Of a stretch of DNA of 64,000 bases, positions 17,385-26,384 are shown one piece after another (position 1 is the first letter of the stretch; every line of letters begins with the position of its first letter). Position numbers and translations under genes: made by a program. The notes beneath the pieces were generated by a model that made no database searches, was not told where the DNA came from, and saw nothing but the letters and a program-made list of their open reading frames with translations. The DNA lies in assembly GCA_963795055.1 (NCBI GenBank), contig CAWCGJ010000041.1, positions 29,208 through 93,207 on the forward strand, written 5' to 3'. Source of the stretch: JASHPR01 sp963795055. Lineage in GTDB: Bacteria > Actinomycetota > Actinomycetes > Streptosporangiales > Streptosporangiaceae.

Positions 17385-18382
17385 TCAGGAACGCCCCGCG
17401 GGGCTCGCCGTCTCGGCCGGGTCGGTCACGACCACGGGGCCGAGTGCCGCGTCGATCCGGGCCATCAGCCCCGGATCGAGCCGGACCCCGGACGCCCGTA
17501 CGTTCTCGCGGACCTGCTCCGGCCGGGTAGCGCCGACGATCGCGGCCGCGACGTTCGGATTCTGCAGTACCCAGGCCACCGCGAGCTGGGCGAGCGTCAG
17601 GCCGGCCTCATCGGCGATCGGCTTGAGCTGCTGGACCCGGGTCAGCAGGTCGTCGGTCAGGTAGCCCCGGATGAACCTCGACCCGCTCGGGTCGGTCGCG
17701 CGGGAGCCGCTGGCGGGGCCGAGCCCGGCAGGTACTTGCCGGTCAGGATGCCTTGCGCGATCGGCGAGAACACGACCTGGCCGATGCCCTCCTTCTCGCA
17801 GAGCGGTACCACCTCCGCCTCGATGACCCGCCAGAGCATGTTGTACTGCGGCTGGTTCGAGACGATCCGGTCGAACCCCATCTCCCCGGCGATCCGCAGC
17901 GCGTCCGCGATCTGCTCGGCCCGCCACTCGGAGACGCCCACGTACAGCACCTTGCCCTGGCGGACCAGGTCGTCGAAGGCCCGCAGGGTCTCCTCCAGCG
18001 GCGTCTCGTGGTCGTAGCGGTGCGCCTGGTAGAGATCCACGTAGTCGGTCCGCAGCCGCCGTAGCGAGCCGTGGATGGACTCCACAATGTGCTTGCGGGA
18101 CAGGCCACGGTCATTGGCGCCCGGGCCGACGGGCCAGTAGAGCTTGGTGAAGATCTCCAGTGACTCGCGGCGCTGCCCGTGCAGCGCCCGGCCGAGCACC
18201 TCCTCGGCCCGGGTGGCCGCGTACACGTCGGCGGTGTCAAAGGTGGTGACGCCCTCGTCCAGGGCCGCGGCCACGCACGCGCGCGCCGCTTCCTCCTCGA
18301 CCTGCGAGCCGTGGGTGATCCAGTTGCCGTAGGCGATCTCGCTGATCTTCAGCCCGCTGCGGCCGAGGTGACGGTATTCCAT
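17385..18382 (-). pseudogene. aldo/keto reductase, frame broken by one missing base
   Basis: Residues 1-225 read in one frame (MEYRHLGRSGLKISEIAYGNW through SPIAQGILTGKYLPGSAPPA). The C-terminal third (GSRATDPSGSRFIRGYLTDDLL to GAEL-type end TASPAGRS) reads in another frame. The switch lies near 17705-17715, where one added base restores a single 332-residue protein, the normal length for this Kv-beta/YghZ-like group. Catalytic Asp/Tyr (DTADVY) and Lys (TKLYW) are intact. The lesion is either a recent one-base deletion or a sequencing error. Confidence 0.8.
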
Positions 18383-18425
18383 GCCATCCGACCCTAACGG
18401 CCCGGCGCCGGGAGGCGCCGGCGGG

Positions 18426-19037
18426 TCAGATCTTGTCGCCGGGCTTCACCCTCGGGGCCGGCATCCGCAGTCTGCGGATCTGGGTACCGCGGATGGCGGC
18501 GTACATCCGGATGCCCCGGGTGCCCTCGCCGGGGAACCGCTGCTGCGCGAGCTTGATCACGCGCCCGCCGACGAGCACGCTCTCGGTCACGATCACCAGC
18601 AGCAGGGCCAGCACCGCGTAGTCGATCACGGCCGACTTCCGCAGCGACGGGATGAACAGCAGGACCACGAGCACCAGCACCGCGAACATGTAGTACTCGC
18701 TGACGCTGCGCCGGGAGTCCACGTAGTCGCGGGCCAGCGCCCGGACCGGGCCCTGGTCCTTGCGCGGCAGCGCCCAGTTCTCGCCGCGCTTGTAGGCTTC
18801 CGACCGGCGCGCGCGAGAGGTCCGGTCCCGGTCGCGTGACTGCTGGGCGGCGGCCTTGCGGTCTGCGGGCGCGTTGAACGGCTGCCGCCGCCGGCGCTCC
18901 GCCTCGCTGCGCTTGGGCGTGGGCAGGCCCTTGCCCTGGGTCACGCCCGGCCGGTCGGCGGCCGCGCTGCTCTCATCCGGGCTCTGATCATCCTGATCGA
19001 GCACCTCAGGTACGTCGGCTGAACGTCGTCGGAACAC
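18426..19037 (-). CDS. DUF3043 membrane protein
   Basis: 203 residues. The hydrophilic, charged N-terminus includes GLPTPKRSEAERRRRQPFN. It is followed by two predicted membrane helices (EYYMFAVLVLVVLLFIP and VIDYAVLALLLVIVTESVLVGG) and a basic C-terminus. This pattern matches the actinobacterial DUF3043 family of unknown function. GTG at 19037 is the likely start. It is divergent from pspA. Confidence 0.85.
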   Translation of the reverse strand: MFRRRSADVPEVLDQDDQSPDESSAAADRPGVTQGKGLPTPKRSEAERRRRQPFNAPADRKAAAQQSRDRDRTSRARRSEAYKRGENWALPRKDQGPVRALARDYVDSRRSVSEYYMFAVLVLVVLLFIPSLRKSAVIDYAVLALLLVIVTESVLVGGRVIKLAQQRFPGEGTRGIRMYAAIRGTQIRRLRMPAPRVKPGDKI

Positions 19038-19271
19038 GTGCTCAGCATACCGGGGTGAACCTCGCAGACCGCCAGGTCCGTGCCATCAGGAGACCGTCGG
19101 GGACGTATCGGGAGGCATCTAGGGAGCGCCTTGGATGACGAGGTTGGCCGGGCGTCGTAGGCTGGAGCGAGCACCGGTCGGCAACCTCCGTTGCGTCGCG
19201 CAGCAAGCTGGTTTGCGCCGCGGCCGTGCGTGCGGTCGCGGTGGAATAAGAATGAGGGGATGGTCGCGCTT

Positions 19272-20102
19272 ATGGGCGTGATGAAGCGGGTTTCGCTGAT
19301 CTTCAAGTCCAAGGCCAACAAGGCCCTGGACAGGATGGAAGATCCCAGGGAAACCCTGGATTACTCCTATCAGACGCAGCTTGAGCTGCTGCAGAAGGTG
19401 CGTCGCGGGGTCGCCGACGTGGCGACGTCGCGCAAGCGCGTTGAGTTGCAGATCAACCAGCTGCAGCAGTCATCGGACAAGCTGGACCGGCAGGCGCGCG
19501 ACGCGCTCGGGGTCGGCCGGGAGGACCTGGCCCGCGACGCGTTGACCCGCAAGGCAGGCGTGCAGAGCCAGCTGAACGAGCTGAACGTGCAGTACGCCTC
19601 GCTGCAGGGCGAGGAGGAGAAGCTGACCGGCGCGTCGCAGCGGCTCCAGGCCAAGGTGGACGCCTTCCGCACCAAGAAGGAGACCATCAAGGCGACCTAC
19701 ACCGCGGCCGAGGCGCAGACCAGGATCAACGAGGCCTTCACCGGCATCTCCGAGGAGATGGGCGACGTGGGCCTGGCCATCCAGCGCGCCGAGGACAAGA
19801 CCGAGCAGATGAAGGCGCGCGCGGGCGCGATCGACGAGCTGATGGCGTCGGGCGCGCTGGACGACATGGTCAGCGGCCCGCGCGACGACATCCAGGCCGA
19901 ACTGGACCGGATGGGCGCGAGCCACGGCGTCGATGCCGAGCTTGAGCGGCTGAAGGGCGAGCTCGGCCAGGGCAGCGGTCCCCCCCGGCAGATCGAGGGC
20001 GCCGCCGACGGGGCGGCCGCGGGAACCGCCGCGTCGGCCACCGACGGCCAGCCGGCGCAGGCCTCGCCCGCGGATCAGCCGCAGGCGGGTGACGGGACAT
20101 GA
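19272..20102 (+). CDS. pspA: PspA/IM30-family membrane-stress protein
   Basis: The 276-residue coiled-coil protein protects or remodels the cytoplasmic membrane. The N-terminal amphipathic start MGVMKRVSLIFKSKANKALD and the following EDPRETLDYSYQ...LLQKVRRGVADVATSRKR are diagnostic. Long heptad-rich helices follow, with an Ala/Gln-rich disordered tail from about 240. ATG 19272 is chosen by family alignment; ATG 19260 is too close to the GAGGGG site. It overlaps pspAA by ATGA. Confidence 0.93.
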   Translation: MGVMKRVSLIFKSKANKALDRMEDPRETLDYSYQTQLELLQKVRRGVADVATSRKRVELQINQLQQSSDKLDRQARDALGVGREDLARDALTRKAGVQSQLNELNVQYASLQGEEEKLTGASQRLQAKVDAFRTKKETIKATYTAAEAQTRINEAFTGISEEMGDVGLAIQRAEDKTEQMKARAGAIDELMASGALDDMVSGPRDDIQAELDRMGASHGVDAELERLKGELGQGSGPPRQIEGAADGAAAGTAASATDGQPAQASPADQPQAGDGT

Positions 20103-20377
20103 TCGTCCGGATCCTGGGCGAGGGGCAGCTGCGGGTCGACGATTCAGCCACGAGCGAACTGAACGAGCTTGACGCCAGGCTAGAGGCCACGGTCGAGCGC
20201 AACGATGAGCCCGCGTTCAAGTCGGCGCTGAGTGAGCTGCTGGCCCGGGTCCGCTCGATCGGGAGCCCGGTCGAGGCCGGGGCCCTCGAGCCGTCCGAGC
20301 TCATCCTCCCGGCGGAGGGCGCCACCATGGCCGACGTCCGCAAGCTGCTCGCCGGCGACGGGCTCATCGCGGGCTGA
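20099..20377 (+). CDS. pspAA: PspA-associated protein PspAA
   Basis: A 92-residue protein starting MIVRILGEGQLRV, the family hallmark, with a C-terminal DVRKLLAGDGLIAG segment. It is translationally coupled to pspA (ATGA overlap) and belongs with the htpX and pspAB genes downstream. It probably modulates PspA assembly. Confidence 0.88.
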   Translation: MIVRILGEGQLRVDDSATSELNELDARLEATVERNDEPAFKSALSELLARVRSIGSPVEAGALEPSELILPAEGATMADVRKLLAGDGLIAG

Positions 20378-20399
20378 CCGGCCGGGCCGGGCTGGGCCC

Positions 20400-20459
20400 G
20401 GGGACTGTCCCCTGCCTCCGTCCGTTATCCCGGAATGTCCCCTGCCTCCCGTCCGTTAT
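20400..20459. repeat. hairpin plus tandem direct repeat between pspAA and htpX
   Basis: GGGGAC-T-GTCCCC (20400-20412) forms a short hairpin. A 23/24-base unit beginning TGTCCCCTGCC occurs at 20406-20428 and again at 20436-20459 with one extra C, separated by 7 bases. It may be a terminator remnant or a repeated regulatory site for htpX. Confidence 0.5.
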
Positions 20460-20510
20460 TACTCATGGGTATGTGACGGCAGCGCCGGAACGACCCCGGC
20501 CGCCAGCCCG

Positions 20511-20586
20511 TTGTACCGGGTACCCGGCACAAGCTGGCCGGCCGCCTGGCAGGCTCGTTCTGCGTAAGTCGCGGTCTTGCGCAGAA
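20511..20586. promoter_or_regulatory. two inverted repeats upstream of htpX
   Basis: TTGT-A-CCGGGTACCCGG-C-ACAA (20511-20532) is a palindrome with one mismatched pair. TTCTGCGTAAG...CTTGCGCAGAA (20558-20586) is an 11-base inverted repeat with one mismatch. They sit 75-150 bases before the htpX start and are candidate operators of an envelope-stress regulator. No known consensus was recognised. Confidence 0.35.
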
Positions 20587-20660
20587 CACTCCGGCGGCTG
20601 AGATGTAATGAGACATGACGGCTCGCCGGATGAGCCGCAAACGGAACGGAGGCGCCACAG

Positions 20661-21635
20661 ATGGCGCGCACTCGCTACGCGAGCGACCCGGGCCTGATCG
20701 CGCGGATGGGCGCGACGATGTTCCTGCTCGGACTCGTGCTCACTGGGTTCGTCCTCGCTCTTTTCTTCATCTTCGATTACTACGGCAGTCGCGGCGGCGG
20801 GAGCGGCCTCGGGCTGGCCGTATTCGCGGTGCTGATCGGCGCGGCCGTGGCGTTCGGCGGATATTACTGGTCCGACAAGATCGCGCTGAACACGGCCCGG
20901 GCCCGGCTGGTCAGCCCGCAGGAGGCGCCGGAACTGCACGGCATCATCGACCGCATCTGCGCGCTCGCCAACATGCCCAAGCCGCGGGTGGCCATCTCGC
21001 CGGTGGCCATGCCCAACGCCTTCGCCACCGGCCGCAGCAGCAAGGTGGCGGTGATCTGTGTCACCGAGGGCCTGCTCCAGAAGCTGGACCCCAAGGAACT
21101 GGAGGGCGTGCTCGCGCACGAGATGTCGCACGTGGCGCACAAGGATGTCGCGGTCATGACGGTCGCGTCGTTCCTGGGCATCGTCGCGGCCCTGCTGGTG
21201 CGGTTCGCGTTCTACTCCGAGCTCTTCGGCGGCGGCGGCGGCCGCGGCCGCGGCGGCAACAACAACCAGAACGCGCTGCCGGTCATCTTCATCGTGATGC
21301 TGGTCGGCATCGTGGTCTACGCGATCAGCTTCCTGCTGATCCGGCTGCTGTCGCGGTACCGGGAGCTGTCGGCCGACCGGTCCGGCGCGCTGCTGACCGG
21401 ACAGCCCTCGGCGCTGGCCAGCGCGCTGGTGAAGGTCTCCACCGACATCGGCAGGATCCCGACCAAGGACCTGCGCCAGGCGGAGCCGCTGAACGCGTTC
21501 TACTTCGCGCCCGCGCTCTCGGCTAAGCAGGGCCAGATGGCCCTGGGGCAGCTGTTCTCCACGCACCCGAGCCTGGAGAAGCGGCTGGCCCAGCTGGACA
21601 AGATCTCCAAGCAGCTCGGCCGGGCCGAAAGCTAG
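20661..21635 (+). CDS. htpX: HtpX-type M48 membrane metalloprotease
   Basis: The 324-residue protein degrades damaged membrane proteins. Two N-terminal membrane helices (about 15-38 and 50-70) precede the zinc site HEMSH (153-157). The third ligand is Glu in RELSADRSGA. A further helix pair lies at about 165-185 and 205-225, with a Gly/Asn-rich loop between. A strong AACGGAGG site precedes ATG 20661. Its place between pspAA and pspAB supports an envelope-stress role. Confidence 0.92.
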   Translation: MARTRYASDPGLIARMGATMFLLGLVLTGFVLALFFIFDYYGSRGGGSGLGLAVFAVLIGAAVAFGGYYWSDKIALNTARARLVSPQEAPELHGIIDRICALANMPKPRVAISPVAMPNAFATGRSSKVAVICVTEGLLQKLDPKELEGVLAHEMSHVAHKDVAVMTVASFLGIVAALLVRFAFYSELFGGGGGRGRGGNNNQNALPVIFIVMLVGIVVYAISFLLIRLLSRYRELSADRSGALLTGQPSALASALVKVSTDIGRIPTKDLRQAEPLNAFYFAPALSAKQGQMALGQLFSTHPSLEKRLAQLDKISKQLGRAES

Positions 21636-21684
21636 CAGGCCGGCCCGCGCCTGGCCTGGCCCGGCGGCCTGAAGGAGGTAGCAG

Positions 21685-22257
21685 GTGGGGTTCCTCGACG
21701 CGCTGCTCGGCCGGACCAAGCCGGTGCCGCCGAACCTGGACGCGCTGTTCGCGCTGCCGTCGGCGGCGATCACGCTCCAGGCGGCGATGGACTTCAACCC
21801 GACGGGTACCGGCTCGGTCTGCTTCCGCGCCGCCGAGGGCCGGGCGTTCAGCGACATCGAGAAGGATGTCAGCGACCTGCTCAACATGGGCGAGAACAAG
21901 ACGCCGGTCGAGCTGTCCGAGGACAAGTACGGCTTTACCTGGCTGGTCTGCCATCACGCCGCAGACGACGTCGAGGGGCTGGTCACCGACCTGCACGCGG
22001 TGAACTCCTCGCTGGAGGCCGGCGGGTTCGGCCCGCAGCTGCTGTGCACGATCCTCGGCTTCCGCAACGCGTCCGGCCGCCCGCTCGGCCTGGTGTACCT
22101 GTACAAGCGCGGCACGTTCTACCCGTTCGCACCACAGTCGGGGGAGCGCCGGGACAACGCGCTCGAGCTGCAGGTGCGCGGCGCGCTGGGAGATGACCTG
22201 AAGATCGAGCCCGACCTGGGCCGGTGGTTCCCGGTGTGGGGGGCCCCGGGTCTGTGA
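21685..22257 (+). CDS. pspAB: PspA-associated protein PspAB
   Basis: 190 residues starting MGFLDALLGRTKPVPPNLDALFALPSAA at GTG 21685 behind GAAGGAGG. No membrane segment or catalytic motif is visible. The gene closes the pspA-pspAA-htpX-pspAB set conserved in actinomycetes. Molecular function is not established. Confidence 0.88.
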   Translation: MGFLDALLGRTKPVPPNLDALFALPSAAITLQAAMDFNPTGTGSVCFRAAEGRAFSDIEKDVSDLLNMGENKTPVELSEDKYGFTWLVCHHAADDVEGLVTDLHAVNSSLEAGGFGPQLLCTILGFRNASGRPLGLVYLYKRGTFYPFAPQSGERRDNALELQVRGALGDDLKIEPDLGRWFPVWGAPGL

Positions 22258-22391
22258 CCGCCGCGGTGTGCAGGCAGACGGTATACCGCCAGGGGGGACC
22301 GGAATGCCGGGGCCGGGGATATGGTTGAGACTGCAGAGATGAGGAGCCGCGCCGCAGGGGCGACGGCAGTCGGACGCGGGAGCTAATCCAG

Positions 22392-22742
22392 ATGACGATT
22401 CAGGACCAGGCCACCACGCAGCGCATCATCCTCACCGATGTCGCGGCGGTCAAGGTGCGCAGCTTGCTGGATCAGGAGGGCCGCGATGACCTCCGGCTGC
22501 GCATCGCCGTGCAGCCGGGCGGCTGCTCGGGCCTGCGCTACCAGCTGTACTTCGACGAGCGCCAGATCGACGGCGACGTAGTCAGCGAGTTCGGCACCGT
22601 CCAGGTGGTCACGGACAAGATGAGCGCCCCCTACCTCGGCGGGGCCACGATCGACTTCGTCGACACGATCGAGAAGCAGGGCTTCACCATCGACAACCCG
22701 AACGCCACCGGGTCCTGCGCCTGCGGCGACTCCTTCCACTGA
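22392..22742 (+). CDS. erpA: A-type iron-sulfur cluster carrier (ErpA/IscA-like)
   Basis: 116 residues of the HesB/IscA fold. The three cluster-ligand cysteines are in PGGCSGLRY and SCACGDSFH. It delivers Fe-S clusters to apo-enzymes, plausibly including the Rieske protein encoded downstream at 32 kb. It is monocistronic between pspAB and a PfkB kinase, as in streptomycetes. Confidence 0.93.
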   Translation: MTIQDQATTQRIILTDVAAVKVRSLLDQEGRDDLRLRIAVQPGGCSGLRYQLYFDERQIDGDVVSEFGTVQVVTDKMSAPYLGGATIDFVDTIEKQGFTIDNPNATGSCACGDSFH

Positions 22743-22875
22743 CGGTCCGGAGTTTGTGCCCGGCCGCGGGGGTTGAGGCGGCATCGTTGTGGCGGCCGTG
22801 GCTGCGACCGTCGGCCGTCAAGGGGTAACCTGAGCGCGCTTCGTTCAGGTTCCGTCCCTCAGAGAGAGTGCCGCC

Positions 22876-23850
22876 GTGCGCATTGCCGTCACCGGGTCGA
22901 TCGCGACCGACCATCTGATGACCTTTCCCGGCCGCTTCGTCGACCAGCTGATCCCCGACAAGCTCGACAAGATCGCGCTGTCGTTCCTGGTCGACTCGCT
23001 GCAGATCCGCTACGGCGGCGTCGCGGCGAACATGGCGTTCGGGATGGGGTGCCTGGGCCTACGGCCGCTGCTCGTCGGGAGCGCCGGGGCCGACTTCGCC
23101 GAGTACCGCGGCTGGCTCGAGGCGCACGGCGTGGACACGAGCGGGGTCCGCGAGTCGGCGGTGCACCATACCGGGAGGTTCATCAGTACCACGGACACCG
23201 ACCTCAACCACTTCGCCTCGTTCTATCCGGGCGCCATGGTCGAGGACACCAAGATCGACCTCGGCGACCTGGCCGAACGGGTCGGCCCGGTTGACCTGGT
23301 CCTGATCGGCGCGAGCGATCCGGAGGCGATGTTCTCCTTCACCCGCCAGTGCCGGGAGCACAAGATCGCGTTCGCGGCGGACACCTCGTGGCAGCTGGCG
23401 CGCATGGAGGGCGAGCAGGTACGCGACCTGGTAGACGGGGCGGCGTACCTGTTCTGCAACGAGTACGAGGCCAAGCTGACCGAGCGCAAGTCGGGCTGGG
23501 CCGACGAAGAGGTCACGGCGCGGGTGGGCGTCCGGGTGACCACGCTCGGCGCGGACGGCGCCCGCGTGGACCGGGCGGGCGAGCCGCCGATCCTGATCCC
23601 GCCGATCACCGGGGTCACGCCCAAGGAACCGACCGGCGCGGGCGACGCGTTCCGGGCCGGGTTCCTGGCCGCGACCGCCTGGGGGCTCGGCCTGGAGCGC
23701 GCGGGCCAGCTGGGCAACCTGATGGCCGTGCACGCGCTGGAGGCCGTCGGGCCGCAGGACTATGAGCTGAAGCCGGGACCGCTCATGGAGCGGTGCGCGG
23801 CCGTGTACGGGCCCGAGGCGGCCCAGGACCTGGCCGAGCACTACAGCTGA
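22876..23850 (+). CDS. PfkB-family kinase (adenosine-kinase-like)
   Basis: 324 residues. RIAVTGSIATDHLMTFPGRF at the start, the GGVAANMAFGM signature and the catalytic PTGAGDAFRAGF are visible. The N-terminal lid resembles actinobacterial adenosine/nucleoside kinase-like members found between erpA and the cytochrome oxidase genes. The substrate is unproven. The start is GTG 22876 after AGAGAGAG. Confidence 0.85.
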   Translation: MRIAVTGSIATDHLMTFPGRFVDQLIPDKLDKIALSFLVDSLQIRYGGVAANMAFGMGCLGLRPLLVGSAGADFAEYRGWLEAHGVDTSGVRESAVHHTGRFISTTDTDLNHFASFYPGAMVEDTKIDLGDLAERVGPVDLVLIGASDPEAMFSFTRQCREHKIAFAADTSWQLARMEGEQVRDLVDGAAYLFCNEYEAKLTERKSGWADEEVTARVGVRVTTLGADGARVDRAGEPPILIPPITGVTPKEPTGAGDAFRAGFLAATAWGLGLERAGQLGNLMAVHALEAVGPQDYELKPGPLMERCAAVYGPEAAQDLAEHYS

Positions 23851-23893
23851 CCGCCCGCGAGCTCGCCCGCCGGCGGCGCGGTAGCGTGGCGGG

Positions 23894-24892
23894 GTGGGTA
23901 TGGGTATCCCGGCCGCCGCGGTGTACCAGGGGCCCGGGTACCAAGGGCCCCCCGAGCTCACCGTGGCGAGGGCGTTCACCGAATGGACCCTCGATCCGTG
24001 GGCGCTGGGGTTCGTGCTGCTGCTCGCCGGGCTCTACCTGCTCGGGGCGCGGCGGGTACGCAGGTCAGGGACGGCCTGGCCGACCGGGCGCACGGTGGCG
24101 TTCTGCGGGCTCGGGCTCGGCTTCTCCGTGATCGCGACCATGTCCTGGGTGGGGGTGTACCAGCCGATCCTGTTCTGGGTGCGGGCGGTGCAGACGATCC
24201 TGATGCTGCTCGCGATACCGCTGTTCTTCGCCATGGGCAAGCCGCTGACCCTGGTGATCGCGTCACTTCCCCGGGCCGGGCTGCGGGTCGAGGCCGCGAT
24301 CCGCAGCCAGGCCGCCAAGATCATGACCTTCCCCGCGGTCACCACCCTGGTCCTGGTGATCGTGCCGTTCGGTGTTTACTTCACGCCGTGGTACGAGGCC
24401 GGCTTCCACAGCGTCGCCGTGCGGGAACTCACCTACCTGGCGCTGATGGTGCCGGGCTTCGTCTTCTTCTGGACGCTGCTGCGGGTGGACCCGGTGCCCA
24501 AGGCCTACCCGTACCTGGTGGCCCTGTGGGTGACCGGGGTCGAGGTGGTCGGGGACGCCGTGCTCGGCCTCGCGGTCATCGCCTATCAGGGCCTGATCGC
24601 CGGGGCCTACTACCACGCGCTGGCCCGGCCGTGGGGGCCGAGCCTCGCCACCGACCAGGTACTCGGCGGCGGGACGCTGTGGATACTCGGCGACCTCGTG
24701 GGGCTGCCGTTCCTGGCCGCCCAGCTGATCCAGATGATCAGGGAGGACGAGTCCGAGGCCGCGGTGATCGACGCCGAACTGGACGCCCGGGAGGACAAGG
24801 CCCCCGCGGACGCACCCCCGGACCGGCCGTGGTGGGAGTCTGACCCGAGGTTCGTGGGCCGGTTCCAGTCCGTGGACGACGGCAGCGAGTGA
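23894..24892 (+). CDS. CtaG-type cytochrome c oxidase assembly membrane protein
   Basis: 332 residues with about seven membrane helices. They begin after an N-terminal FTEWTLDPWALGFVLLLAGLYL-type segment, with conserved YQPILFWVRAVQTILMLLAIPLFF and the C-terminal GAYYHAL region. The family assists copper delivery to, or assembly of, aa3 oxidase. That fits its place just before ctaCDF. The acidic cytoplasmic tail (about 280-332) is disordered. Confidence 0.85.
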   Translation: MGMGIPAAAVYQGPGYQGPPELTVARAFTEWTLDPWALGFVLLLAGLYLLGARRVRRSGTAWPTGRTVAFCGLGLGFSVIATMSWVGVYQPILFWVRAVQTILMLLAIPLFFAMGKPLTLVIASLPRAGLRVEAAIRSQAAKIMTFPAVTTLVLVIVPFGVYFTPWYEAGFHSVAVRELTYLALMVPGFVFFWTLLRVDPVPKAYPYLVALWVTGVEVVGDAVLGLAVIAYQGLIAGAYYHALARPWGPSLATDQVLGGGTLWILGDLVGLPFLAAQLIQMIREDESEAAVIDAELDAREDKAPADAPPDRPWWESDPRFVGRFQSVDDGSE

Positions 24893-24899
24893 ACCAGGC

Positions 24900-25190
24900 T
24901 CAGTAACTGCGCCGGACCAGGTAGGTCCACCCCTGGCCGGGCAGGTCGGTGGCCATGACGAACTCCTGGGACTTGAGCATGCACCACGAGGGCACGTCGC
25001 TCTGCGTCGCCGGGTCGTCGGCCAGTACCGCGACGACCTGGCCGACCGGCACCTCCCTGATCCGCTCGGCCAGCATGATGATCGGGATCGGGCACTTCCG
25101 GCCCATGGCGTCGATCGTCAGCGCCGGCGTCGGTGCCGCCGCCGGGGGGTCGGCCGGCGGGTGCGCGGCCGGGTGCTGCGGACGGGTCAC
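24900..25190 (-). CDS. TusA-like sulfurtransferase-fold protein
   Basis: 96 residues. The family motif GRKCPIPIIMLAERI carries the CPxP persulfide cysteine, followed by VGQVVAVLADDPA and the W-containing C-terminus. A Pro/Ala-rich N-terminal extension precedes the domain. GTG 25190 is chosen for the GGAGG site nine bases upstream; an in-frame ATG at 25268 lies inside the inverted-repeat element and is less likely. It is divergent from ctaC. Confidence 0.82.
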   Translation of the reverse strand: MTRPQHPAAHPPADPPAAAPTPALTIDAMGRKCPIPIIMLAERIREVPVGQVVAVLADDPATQSDVPSWCMLKSQEFVMATDLPGQGWTYLVRRSY

Positions 25191-25556
25191 GCGGTTTAAC
25201 CTCCAGCTCGGGCTCACGGATGACGCGGCGGCGGGTACCGCGGTGTGCTGACCGGCGAACCTTTTCATCCTCCCACGACCGCCCGCTTATTCCAGGCGGG
25301 AAATCGACGGATGAAAAGGTTCGGTCTCTCGCAGCCGCCCTGCGATGCTGGTCAGCACGGCAAGTTTGGCTGCGCCGGCGCTGGCGCGGGCACGTTATGG
25401 CGATACCCCGGCGCGACGGCAGGTAAGCACGGGCGGTTCCGGCGGGGGTCCCCCAGACGCGCCGGGGGCGCCGCGATACTGTTTGCACGACAGGCTGTAG
25501 GACGCGGAAACACCGGCCGGGCTGGGCCGGGAATCACCACGCTGGGAAGGCAATCC
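25191..25556. other. divergent promoter region, TusA-like gene / ctaC
   Basis: This 366-base non-coding region contains the perfect inverted element pair at 25256-25323. An inner short stem, CCCGC...GCGGG, lies within its 38-base gap. The remaining 230 bases up to ctaC hold nothing I can assign. A frame upstream of ctaC is open but looks non-coding before GTG 25557. Confidence 0.6.
25256..25323. promoter_or_regulatory. inverted pair of GGATGAAAAGG-type elements, 38-bp spacing (copy 2)
   Basis: CGAACCTTTTCATCC (25256-25270) and GGATGAAAAGGTTCG (25309-25323) are perfect 15-base complements with 38 bases between. A near-identical pair with the same gap lies at 12209-12276. Position between two divergent genes suggests a shared regulator acting on both sides. 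Confidence 0.5.
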
Positions 25557-26384
25557 GTGAGTCTCAACCGCAGCGCTCGGGTCCGGCGCTGGGCGCTGCG
25601 CGCCGCCATCGGGGCGGCCGTCCTGCTCACCACGACCGGCTGCCAATCCAACGCGTTCACCCGCATGGGCTTCTTGCCGCCGGTCACCAAGCAGGGCAAG
25701 GTGGTACTGACCCTGTGGCAGGGATCCTGGATCGCCGCCTGGGCGGTCGGGATCGTCGTCTGGGGCATCATCATCTGCGCGATCATCTTCTTCCGCAAGC
25801 GCTCGGACCGGGTGCCGTACCAGGTCCGCTACAACCTGCCGATCGAGATCCTGTACACGGTGGTGCCGTTCATCATGGTCGGCATCCTGTTCTTCTTCAC
25901 CGCGCGGGACGAGAACTACGTCGACGCGCTCTCGGCCCATCCCGACGTGGTCGTCAACGTGACCGGGTTCCAGTGGAGCTGGGAGTTCCAGTACCCGCAG
26001 TACCGGGTGCCGCACTCGGACAACGGGGACGTGACCGAGATCGGCCAGATGTGGAACGGGCAGCTGCCGGGCAACGAGAACCAGCTTCCGGTCATGGTGA
26101 TCCCGACCGGCGAGACCGTCCGGTTCAACCTCACCTCGACGGACGTCATCCACGCCTTCTGGATCGTGCCGTTCGAGTTCAAGCGTGACGTGATCCCCGA
26201 TCACCCGAACCACTTCGAGGTGACAGCGACCAAGACCGGAACGTTCATCGGCCGGTGCACCGAGTTGTGCGGCGTCTACCACAGCCGGATGCTGTTTAGG
26301 GTACGGATCGTGACGCCGGCCCAGTTCCGCCAGTGGATCGCGCTGCAGCAGGCACAGCAGACCGTATCCGGGGGTGCCCAGTGA
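25557..26384 (+). CDS. ctaC: cytochrome c oxidase subunit II (CuA subunit), lipoprotein
   Basis: The 275-residue subunit accepts electrons at the CuA centre. A signal peptide with lipobox-like LTTTGC is followed by two membrane helices (about 55-78 and 97-115) and an extracellular cupredoxin domain. The CuA ligands are in CTELCGVYHSRM and near VIHAFWIVPF. GTG 25557 follows GGAAGG. Its stop overlaps the ctaD start by GTGA. Confidence 0.93.
   Translation: MSLNRSARVRRWALRAAIGAAVLLTTTGCQSNAFTRMGFLPPVTKQGKVVLTLWQGSWIAAWAVGIVVWGIIICAIIFFRKRSDRVPYQVRYNLPIEILYTVVPFIMVGILFFFTARDENYVDALSAHPDVVVNVTGFQWSWEFQYPQYRVPHSDNGDVTEIGQMWNGQLPGNENQLPVMVIPTGETVRFNLTSTDVIHAFWIVPFEFKRDVIPDHPNHFEVTATKTGTFIGRCTELCGVYHSRMLFRVRIVTPAQFRQWIALQQAQQTVSGGAQ

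Noticed and set aside
25191..25268. Longer TusA-like protein starting at ATG 25268
   Set aside because: The ATG lies within the inverted element; GTG 25190 has a much better GGAGG site and starts nearer the domain.
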